A DNA stretch of 64,000 nucleotides from Limnomonas spitsbergensis. Taxonomy: Eukaryota > Chlorophyta > Chlorophyceae > Chlamydomonadales. The stretch covers positions 1,736,001 through 1,800,000 of the forward strand of contig JAYJMM010000122.1 of NCBI GenBank assembly GCA_037349105.1. Direction: 5' to 3'. Positions within the stretch are counted from its first letter, which is position 1. Each line of letters starts with the position of its first letter. The notes beneath the pieces were generated by a model, which was given only the letters and a program-made list of their open reading frames with translations, had not been told where the DNA came from and made no database searches. The position numbers were made by a program, and so were the translations under genes. Below, piece by piece: positions 61,601 through 64,000 of this stretch.

Positions 61601-63019
61601 ATTCTCTCACTTACCTCAGGGGTGCTTATCTGGCTAGACAAAGCTCTACTCTTCCTTGCCTCCCACTCTCACTTTCTCCAATGGGTGCACACCTGCCTAC
61701 ACAGAGCTCTACCCTTCCTTGCCTCTCACTCTCAGTCCCAAGGGGTGCGCACCTGGCTAAACGGGGCTCGAGACAATCGCCCATGAATCTCTTCCTAATT
61801 ATCTTGACGGCAAACCTGAGGGCCATGGCAAGCGTTTTAACGTTAACGGTTTAGGGTTCAGCTGAAGGGCTTCAGGACTTCGGGCTCGGGTTATGCTCTG
61901 GATGGCGACCCTGGGCACAGGGGTACAGCAAGCGGAAGAGCTGCCAGCAAGTTTCAGGAGGGTACTCCGAGATGAATACTTTATTTTATTCAAATTCAAA
62001 TTGCAGGCAATGCAAACAGCCGGGGGAGCCGGCCAGTGCCTCTTCATCTCCTGGAAAGGTGGGGTTGCATCTTACCTCAGCAGCCTAGCAGAATTGAAGG
62101 GACTGGGCAGTGCTGACAGAGGTCTCTCACCTGCTGCCTGTTGCGGCATCAACGGCAACGTGCACAGAGCCAAACGCCCCTTTGCCAATGTGTTCTGCCA
62201 AGGTGTACCGCTTTGAAAAGTCCCTGGGTCGAGGGGCATGAGGTCAGGAGAGCAGCAGGTGTGGGGGTCTGGAGGGGCAGTGGGGTCTGCTGTGCAAATT
62301 GGAAACTCTGCCTCTTGCGGCTTGAAACGCTGTGCGAAGTCACTTTTGGTCTGGTGAGAGGACTGAGGGGGGTAGGAGGGGCAGGAGAGGCTGCTATGTG
62401 CACTGGAAGCCCTGACAGGGGGCAAAAATTTGACAAGACCCTGTGCGCCATGTGAGAAGGCAGAGGAGGGCAGGAGGGGCAAACTGGAAATGACCTCTGG
62501 CAGCGTTCAAAACCCCCTGCCAACCATGTGTGTGGGGGGGGGAAGAGCCGCAGAGGCGGCTGTGTGCGCTGAAAGCTATGTCCAAGACAGCACAAACCGC
62601 TTTGAGGGGTCCCTGATTGGATGGCGGAGGAGGTCAAGAGGGGCAGGAGCGGCAGGAGGGGCTGCAGAGGCGGCTGTGCGCACTCGAAATATGGCCCTGG
62701 CAACGTGCAGTACCGTGCTGCACACCTCAGGCCTTCAAGGCAATTCTGCGATTGAGTCGGCAACCTTTCGTACCAGGAATCCCGAATATATAAATCCGAC
62801 CCAGGAACCACACCTCAGACAGCACGGAATTCTCATGCCATACCGTGTCCTGCGTTACTGTACCTGGCCCCCTTAGCACCATGCTCCATACCACTGTGCC
62901 CCGGTCGCTTGATCATGCACTCACTTTTCAAACCCAAACTCTTTTATGGCTGGCAGCTCTGTCCTGGAGAGTGATGCCGGAGGAGAAGAGGGCGAGGATG
63001 GCAAGGCCGAATCCGACAT
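52558..63019 (-). CDS. Calcium-dependent protein kinase (CDPK-like), 16 exons, 576 aa
   Basis: Serine/threonine kinase of the CDPK type. Exons are complement(join(52558..52677, 53174..53251, 53606..53717, 54064..54284, 55178..55271, 55506..55729, 56299..56395, 56912..56986, 57443..57519, 58024..58087, 59512..59639, 60480..60598, 61132..61202, 61753..61815, 62131..62223, 62925..63019)). All introns are GT-AG and every junction keeps the frame. Domain order: Gly-rich loop GKGAFGSV (45-52), VAIK-type Lys67, alphaC Glu89, catalytic loop LRDVKPDN (162-169, Asp164), DFG (185-187), APE (209-211), DVWSAG (222-227) and the kinase end at HPWL (313-316). A Ser/Glu-rich linker, an autoinhibitory-junction-like helix (about 375-400) and EF-hand-like pairs follow. 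The EF loop [12 protein letters not shown] (501-512) is canonical; the others have lost ligands. HRD is LRD. The N-terminus is MSDS, so there is no N-myristoylation glycine. By family, calcium binding to the EF domain should relieve autoinhibition; with three weak loops this may be reduced. Confidence 0.9.
52678..53173 (-). other. CDPK intron 15
   Basis: A 496-bp intron with GTGGGT donor and CTGCAG acceptor. It holds two loosely similar segments, near 52,940-52,972 and 52,971-53,018, sharing CTGCAGGTC and a CATAATG context. They could be very decayed copies of the exon 16 acceptor region; this is weak. Confidence 0.5.
53174..53251 (-). CDS. CDPK exon 15 (rest of EF-hand 3 and linker)
   Basis: A 78-nt exon encoding [20 protein letters not shown] and then PSAWRE, in phase at both ends. 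The acceptor is CCCCCATGCAG and the donor GTGGGT. Including it supplies the missing Glu12 of the EF loop and restores normal EF3-EF4 spacing, which is why I accept it although it is short. Confidence 0.8.
53252..53605 (-). other. CDPK intron 14
   Basis: A 354-bp intron. On the sense strand it contains AATAAAG near 53,449-53,455 and a short run of G/C near 53,371. I see no coding segment or repeat in it. Confidence 0.6.
53606..53717 (-). CDS. CDPK exon 14 (start of canonical EF-hand 3)
   Basis: Encodes [20 protein letters not shown] and then [17 protein letters not shown]. It holds positions 1-11 of the EF loop [11 protein letters not shown]; Glu at position 12 comes from exon 15. The acceptor is CTTTATCAG and the donor GTGGGG. 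Confidence 0.9.
53718..54063 (-). other. CDPK intron 13
   Basis: A 346-bp intron with a poly-C run near 54,004-54,012. Nothing else is recognisable. Confidence 0.6.
54064..54284 (-). CDS. CDPK exon 13 (EF-hand-like pair 1-2)
   Basis: Encodes [10 protein letters not shown], a duplicated KLPEAG-type segment, [13 protein letters not shown] and then [10 protein letters not shown] with [13 protein letters not shown]. The second EF loop ([12 protein letters not shown], 461-472) keeps Gly6 and Glu12 but has Ala at position 1, so calcium binding is doubtful. I prefer the GTGAGT donor inside CTGTGAGTGG over reading on to the adjacent TGA, because it keeps the frame into exon 14. Confidence 0.82.
54285..54962 (-). 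other. Rest of CDPK intron 12
   Basis: About 680 bp between the decayed exon 12 copies and exon 13. It is relatively AT-rich from 54,580 to 54,960. I see no kinase or EF-hand coding and no convincing repeat. Confidence 0.5.
54963..55162 (-). repeat. Two decayed tandem copies of the exon 12 3' half and donor
   Basis: Unit of about 105 bp. On the sense strand the copy at 55,100-55,162 reads ATG-GTA-GCA-GCA-GAG and so on ([14 protein letters not shown]) followed by GTAGTG. The real exon end is [14 protein letters not shown] followed by GTAGGA. The copy at 54,992-55,050 is more decayed and has lost the frame. Each copy is accompanied by a shared GGGATGGAGTTCATGAT segment at 54,970 and 55,071. 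They lie in intron 12, directly downstream of the exon. Confidence 0.85.
55178..55271 (-). CDS. CDPK exon 12 (autoinhibitory-junction-like helix)
   Basis: Encodes [20 protein letters not shown] and then [11 protein letters not shown]. The LKK..LR.IAE pattern resembles the pseudosubstrate/junction segment between the kinase and calmodulin-like domains of CDPKs. The acceptor is TTCCCCCATCAG and the donor GTAGGA. Two decayed tandem copies of its 3' half and donor follow. Confidence 0.87.
55338..55500. repeat. CATGCA-rich low-complexity tract with long poly-C in intron 11
   Basis: Repeated CCATGCA/CCCATGCA words are followed by a run of about 17 C at 55,435-55,451 and CACACCCCATGCA words. The tract ends at the exon 11 donor. 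On the sense strand it is G-rich (TGCATGGG and poly-G). Homopolymer length here is likely to be sequencing-sensitive. Confidence 0.8.
55506..55729 (-). CDS. CDPK exon 11 (kinase C-lobe end and acidic linker)
   Basis: Encodes [20 protein letters not shown] and then WL, kinase subdomain XI with the DP..RPSA..AL.HPW signature. A linker follows that is rich in Ser, Glu and Asp ([17 protein letters not shown]), longer than in typical plant CDPKs, and ends TLVQRMQ. The acceptor is CCCGCCGCAG and the donor GTGAGC. Confidence 0.92.
55730..56298 (-). other. CDPK intron 10
   Basis: A 569-bp intron. A segment at 55,827-55,855 (CTGCCTCGGGGGGGGCAG) resembles the exon 11 acceptor region at 55,727-55,756 and may be one decayed copy about 100 bp away; this is weak. 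The rest shows nothing recognisable. Confidence 0.5.
56299..56395 (-). CDS. CDPK exon 10 (subdomain X)
   Basis: Encodes [20 protein letters not shown] and then [12 protein letters not shown], the I..G.LDF..PW..LS...+.MV pattern of CAMK-group kinases. I chose the acceptor at GAGTGCAG because it keeps the frame from exon 9. The donor is GTACAG. Decayed copies of this acceptor and exon start lie in the preceding intron. Confidence 0.87.
56437..56705 (-). repeat. Four decayed copies of the exon 10 acceptor and 5' part
   Basis: The sense-strand motif of the real junction, GTGCAG-TTCTAAAGACCTGAATC, recurs in decayed form near 56,437-56,465 (GTGCTCTTCAAAAAAACGG), 56,493-56,535 (GCGCAGTTCAAAAGGTCTG), 56,600-56,652 (GTGCTGGTCAAAACATTTG, continuing to CAGTGGCCACC) and 56,676-56,702 (GTGCTGTTCAAATGTCTG). 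All lie in intron 9 just upstream of exon 10, in the same orientation. Confidence 0.75.
56912..56986 (-). CDS. CDPK exon 9
   Basis: Encodes [20 protein letters not shown] and then QNNI, which follows TGR as in kinase subdomains IX-X (TGRMPF). The acceptor is TGTCCGACAG and the donor GTGGGC. Confidence 0.88.
57265..57406 (-). repeat. Two decayed copies of the exon 8 3' end and donor
   Basis: On the plus strand the real junction region (57,420-57,470) reads GTGTGGACATGTTCACCCC, then CTCCCAGTGAGCAGCTCACA and GGCC. Related stretches lie at 57,350-57,406 (GTGTGGATCTCTTCACCC, then GGTGAGCAGCCAATAGGCC) and 57,275-57,335 (GTGTGAACATGTGTTCACCC, then CTCCCAGTGCGCAGC and ACAGGCC). The period is about 70 bp. 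They lie in intron 8, directly downstream of exon 8. Confidence 0.8.
57443..57519 (-). CDS. CDPK exon 8 (subdomain IX)
   Basis: Encodes [20 protein letters not shown] and then ELLTG, with the invariant Asp222 of DVWSAG. The acceptor is CTCTTTTCAG and the donor GTAAGG. The 3' end and donor are repeated in decayed form downstream. Confidence 0.93.
57520..58023 (-). other. CDPK intron 7
   Basis: A 504-bp intron with GTACGT donor and CTTTTCAG acceptor. I see no repeat or coding segment. Confidence 0.6.
58024..58087 (-). CDS. CDPK exon 7 (activation and P+1 loops)
   Basis: Encodes [20 protein letters not shown] and E, ending on the APE motif. The acceptor is TTGCTCCCAG and the donor GTACGT. The intron before it is mostly a 21-bp minisatellite. 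Confidence 0.93.
58121..59301. repeat. 21-bp intronic minisatellite, about 56 copies
   Basis: Unit GGCAGAGGACAGAGGCTAGG plus one G, with common GGGGG/GGAGG/GAGGG variants at the junction. On the gene's sense strand it is pyrimidine-rich (CCCCTAGCCTCTGTCCTCTG). It fills most of intron 6, ending about 30 bp before the exon 7 acceptor. Because 21 is divisible by 3, both strands show artificial 7-residue-repeat open frames. Confidence 0.95.
59302..59511 (-). other. Unique 5' part of CDPK intron 6
   Basis: About 210 bp between the exon 6 donor and the minisatellite. No feature is seen. Confidence 0.5.
59512..59639 (-). CDS. CDPK exon 6 (catalytic loop and DFG)
   Basis: Encodes [29 protein letters not shown] and MIDFGLA. 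Catalytic Asp164, Lys166 and Asn169 are present, as is Mg-binding Asp185. The usual His of HRD is Leu162. The acceptor is CTTCCTGGAG and the donor GTGAGT. Three decayed copies of the exon lie just upstream in intron 5. Confidence 0.93.
59684..59731 (-). pseudogene. Decayed exon 6 copy, nearest (copy 2)
   Basis: On the sense strand, GTGTTGCTGGCCCTGGCTCA continues with a decayed version of the catalytic-loop exon. The match to exon 6 is strong for the first 20 nt and then weakens (the CACGCCAGGGGC region becomes CAGTCAAGGAGC). It starts 92 bp upstream of the functional exon and has no AG acceptor. Confidence 0.75.
59760..59849 (-). pseudogene. Decayed exon 6 copy with intact acceptor (copy 3)
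   Basis: TTTTCCCCCAG is followed by a frame that reads [20 protein letters not shown] and then [10 protein letters not shown], against [20 protein letters not shown] and DNFLFLDSS in the real exon. It has the correct phase from exon 5 and a better polypyrimidine tract than the functional acceptor. Catalytic Asp is His, Lys is Gln and Asp168 is Ala, so any product would be kinase-dead. No good donor follows. Confidence 0.85.
59876..59965 (-). pseudogene. Decayed exon 6 copy (copy 4)
   Basis: Reads [20 protein letters not shown] and then [10 protein letters not shown] on the sense strand, followed by TGA. RD is kept but Lys166 is Gln and Asn169 is Asp. The AG acceptor has become TG. It lies 116 bp upstream of copy 3. 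Confidence 0.85.
60347..60446. repeat. 25-bp tandem repeat, 4 copies, intron 5
   Basis: Four units begin at 60,347, 60,372, 60,397 and 60,422, of the form AACATCTTGAATAGAGTAAC plus AGTGC, with a few substitutions. A fifth begins at 60,447 and breaks off. It lies about 35 bp past the exon 5 donor. Confidence 0.9.
60457..60479. repeat. Poly-C/(AC)n microsatellite at the exon 5 donor
   Basis: Eleven C followed by six AC dinucleotides. On the sense strand this is (GT)n then poly-G, so the exon 5 5' splice site is the first GT of a dinucleotide run. Confidence 0.9.
60480..60598 (-). CDS. CDPK exon 5 (hinge and alphaD)
   Basis: Encodes [20 protein letters not shown] and then [19 protein letters not shown]. 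The hinge MELCTGGEL is typical of CAMK-group kinases. The acceptor is CTGCCCCCTCAG. The donor GTGTGTGTGT sits in an (AC)n/poly-C microsatellite. Confidence 0.92.
60599..61131 (-). other. CDPK intron 4
   Basis: A 533-bp intron with GTATGT donor; the half near exon 4 (60,880-61,090) is AT-rich. I see no repeat or coding segment. Confidence 0.6.
61132..61202 (-). CDS. CDPK exon 4 (alphaC helix)
   Basis: Encodes [18 protein letters not shown] and then AHLYA, matching kinase subdomains III-IV; Glu89 is the likely salt-bridge partner of Lys67. The acceptor is CATCTCACAG and the donor GTATGT. Confidence 0.9.
61221..61297. repeat. 31-bp repeat, about 2.5 copies, intron 3
   Basis: The word AAAGTGTAACATGG recurs at 61,223 and 61,253, and decayed as CAGTGTAACCTC near 61,285, each followed by an ATGGAGG segment. 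It abuts the exon 4 acceptor, which may itself be part of the unit (CACCATCTCACAG). Confidence 0.8.
61589..61752 (-). repeat. Decayed tandem copies of the exon 3 3' end and donor
   Basis: Unit of about 62 bp. On the plus strand the real donor region GGGGTGCGCACCTGGCTAAA (from 61,743) is preceded by ATGGGTGCACACCTGCCTAC (61,680) and AGGGGTGCTTATCTGGCTAG (61,618), each followed by AGCTCTAC and CTTCCTTGCCTC. A partial fourth copy starts near 61,589. The 61,680 copy keeps a GT donor; the 61,618 copy has lost it. Confidence 0.85.
61753..61815 (-). CDS. CDPK exon 3 (ATP-anchoring lysine)
   Basis: A 63-nt exon encoding [20 protein letters not shown]. The VAIK-type lysine is Lys67. The acceptor is GGCCCTCAG and the donor GTGCGC; both ends split an Arg codon. 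Its 3' end and donor are repeated in decayed form in the following intron. Confidence 0.9.
61816..62130 (-). other. CDPK intron 2
   Basis: A 315-bp intron with GTGAGA donor and CCCTCAG acceptor. No repeat or coding segment is recognised. Confidence 0.6.
62131..62223 (-). CDS. CDPK exon 2 (glycine-rich loop)
   Basis: Encodes [18 protein letters not shown] and continues to [12 protein letters not shown], which is kinase subdomain I with the nucleotide-binding GxGxFGxV. The acceptor is CTCGACCCAG and the donor GTGAGA. The kinase frame meets a TGA 25 nt upstream of the acceptor, so an intron is needed there. Decayed copies of this acceptor and exon start lie in intron 1. Confidence 0.9.
62400..62640 (-). 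repeat. Decayed copies of the exon 2 acceptor and 5' part
   Basis: The real junction is CGACCCAG-GGACTTTTCAAA on the sense strand. Copies start at about 62,612 (CAATCAG-GGACCCCTCAAAG and CGG, still joined to an acceptor; reads DPSKRF and soon meets TAG), 62,516 (CAG-GGGGTTTTGAACGC) and 62,440 (CAG-GGTCTTGTCAAA). They lie in intron 1, upstream of exon 2, about 75-100 bp apart, with GC-rich filler between. Confidence 0.75.
62641..62924 (-). other. 5' part of CDPK intron 1
   Basis: About 280 bp from the exon 1 donor to the exon 2 relics. It contains TATATAAA at 62,787-62,794; as this lies inside the intron I do not call a promoter. Confidence 0.5.
62925..63019 (-). CDS. CDPK exon 1 (start codon, N-terminal leader)
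   Basis: ATG at 63,019 begins a Ser/Pro-rich leader ([10 protein letters not shown]...) that ends EFGFEK; the last codon is split by a GTGAGT donor. The joined sequence [14 protein letters not shown] is the usual run-in to a CDPK glycine loop, which supports this exon. It is the first in-frame Met after stops near 63,140-63,170. Two out-of-frame ATGs lie 11 and 29 nt upstream, so use of this start depends on where the transcript begins. Confidence 0.75.
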
Positions 63020-64000
63020 GGCAGCCAGGCATGTTCGATGGGCTGTACATTTCCACTGGGCACCCGGATCCGAGGATCCCGTCTGCCAATCTGTGGCTGC
63101 TAGGCTGGAAGATCTACAGTATAGACAAGTTGAACTTAAGAGTCACCTTCTGTTTTACTATAGGGATCCAGTTGAGCCAGGTCCCTCCAGAGCGTGAAAA
63201 TCTACCACCTGACCGTTTGACGCTTAGTCTTGCCACCAAAAAAGCAAGTGCTCGGGCGATCTCTCCTCACCCTATGGCTCGGTGCATGGCTAACGTTTGC
63301 ATGGCTACAGTATGCATGAGTCAGCATGACACAGGGTGCTGCGCGGGCTCTCAATGCGCACCTTAATGTCGTCTGCGGTGCACCAAGGGGCTCAAGATGG
63401 ATTTTTGAACGTCTGTGGCTCATTGCTGTGCCGTGTCCAAGGACCGCTCTGCCATGCACGACGCCCGAAGTGATACGCCTTCGGGCTGAGGCAGATTTTT
63501 TCAGAGTGGCGTGGGAGACCAATGGGAGGGACATGTTCAGGGGGCTCGCTCGGACTGGCAGACAGGCCAGAGCAGCGGTGGCCCTTAGTAGGGCTGTTGG
63601 GCAGGAAGGGGGCATGAGTTGCAATCGGGCAGATGCCAATTTTGAGGATTTGGGTTTCGGCCTGAAGAGGCACCTGTGCTCCCAGCTGACAGGTACGGTA
63701 AGCCGGTCTGTGACGACCTTGCCGTGTAAGGTTGTCAGCTTTATATGAGGGATTGCTTCTGAAATTATTCGCAATTGCTCTAGGAGTCCTCGTAGCCGAT
63801 GGTTTTGCTTCTGCTGCTTCAAGGAGCTGCGTGGAAAGCGAAATCCCGCTGATCTCACTCGAGGTTTGTTCGACGAATCTAGAAATCGGTTGCGAGTCGG
63901 TTCACTTCCACGTCGTCGTGTCGCCCAAGGGCCAATGCTGTTGTTGCACAGCTTCGGTAGCTCGCGCATCTTTCTGAACCCGGCAAACTACCCAAGCTTG
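63020..64000 (-). promoter_or_regulatory. 5' flank of the CDPK gene (promoter presumed, not mapped)
   Basis: No further kinase exon is seen upstream of the start codon, so the promoter and 5' UTR should lie here. The only core-promoter-like word on the minus strand is CATATAAAG near 63,738-63,747, about 720 bp upstream of the ATG. That distance would need a long or spliced 5' UTR. Stops in the exon 1 frame lie at about 63,140-63,170. Confidence 0.3.
63326..63748 (+). CDS. Weak coding candidate, 140 codons, unknown product
   Basis: An open plus-strand frame whose middle (for example EVIRLRAEADFFRVAWETN) has a protein-like composition. A possible splice donor (CTGACAG-GTACGG) lies near 63,692. 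I recognise no family. It lies divergent to the kinase gene, within what should be the kinase promoter, and a long frame also exists on the opposite strand. It may be an exon of a neighbouring gene or chance. Confidence 0.2.
   Translation: MTQGAARALNAHLNVVCGAPRGSRWIFERLWLIAVPCPRTALPCTTPEVIRLRAEADFFRVAWETNGRDMFRGLARTGRQARAAVALSRAVGQEGGMSCNRADANFEDLGFGLKRHLCSQLTGTVSRSVTTLPCKVVSFI

Noticed and set aside
61845..61865. Telomere-like GGTTTAGGGTT motif (and GGTTAAACCCTG near 55,980)
   Set aside because: Only one to two partial repeats are present; there is no telomeric tract.
62149..62811. Minus-strand 220-codon frame as an alternative N-terminus of the kinase
   Set aside because: It enters exon 2 in the wrong frame for the glycine loop and is composed of GC-rich relic repeats.
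62946..63197. Plus-strand 83-codon frame starting [10 protein letters not shown]
   Set aside because: Its first 25 codons are the exact antisense of CDPK exon 1, and a TATATAAA upstream lies inside CDPK intron 1. The exon 1 join into the kinase domain is far better supported.
63202..63969. Minus-strand 255-codon frame upstream of the kinase
   Set aside because: Composition is low in protein-like features, no family is recognisable, and it ends before the CDPK start without a joining splice pattern.
63732..63977. Plus-strand frame with a signal-peptide-like start (LLLKLFAIALGVLVADG)
   Set aside because: It would need a TTG start, has no recognised homology and overlaps the end of another weak frame; chance cannot be excluded.

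Overview
The window is eukaryotic and has two very different parts. Positions 1 to about 52,620 are one uninterrupted head-to-tail array of a 91-bp unit (roughly 578 copies, about 55% GC) that runs off the left edge. Positions 52,558 to 63,019 hold one intron-rich gene on the minus strand. I could build a complete model for it: 16 exons joined by GT-AG introns, a 1,731-nt CDS and 576 residues. It is a calcium-dependent protein kinase-type protein: a short Ser/Pro-rich N-terminus, a full protein kinase domain, an autoinhibitory-junction-like segment and EF-hand-like repeats, of which one is canonical. A CDPK in a genome of moderate GC with many small exons and short introns suggests a green-lineage alga or a related protist; this is inference only.

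The two parts are one story. Read on the minus strand, every array unit is a copy of the last 66 nt of the CDPK coding sequence (the final 21 codons plus TGA) followed by 25 nt of 3' flank. The gene-proximal unit is the real end of exon 16, and hundreds of copies extend away from it. The array is therefore an amplified gene 3' end, not an anonymous satellite. It has higher-order structure: block repeats of about 3,276, 4,638, 3,907, 2,089, 5,453 and 3,272 bp. Between about 4.95 and 19.9 kb it contains single-base insertions at known variant sites that look like merged-consensus artefacts.

The same gene shows the same behaviour on a small scale elsewhere. At least six internal exons (2, 3, 6, 8, 10 and 12) have two to four decayed tandem copies of an exon edge, often with the splice site, in a neighbouring intron. 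Intron 6 is mostly a 21-bp minisatellite, and introns 3 and 5 carry short tandem repeats. Recurrent tandem duplication of exon/intron-boundary fragments thus marks the whole locus, with the last exon as the runaway case.

The very long plus-strand open frames over the array arise because the unit has no stop in any forward frame and 91 is not a multiple of 3; I do not treat them as genes. Positions 63,020 to 64,000 are the 5' flank of the kinase gene and hold only one weak plus-strand coding candidate. I see no tRNA, rRNA, CRISPR array or transposon.
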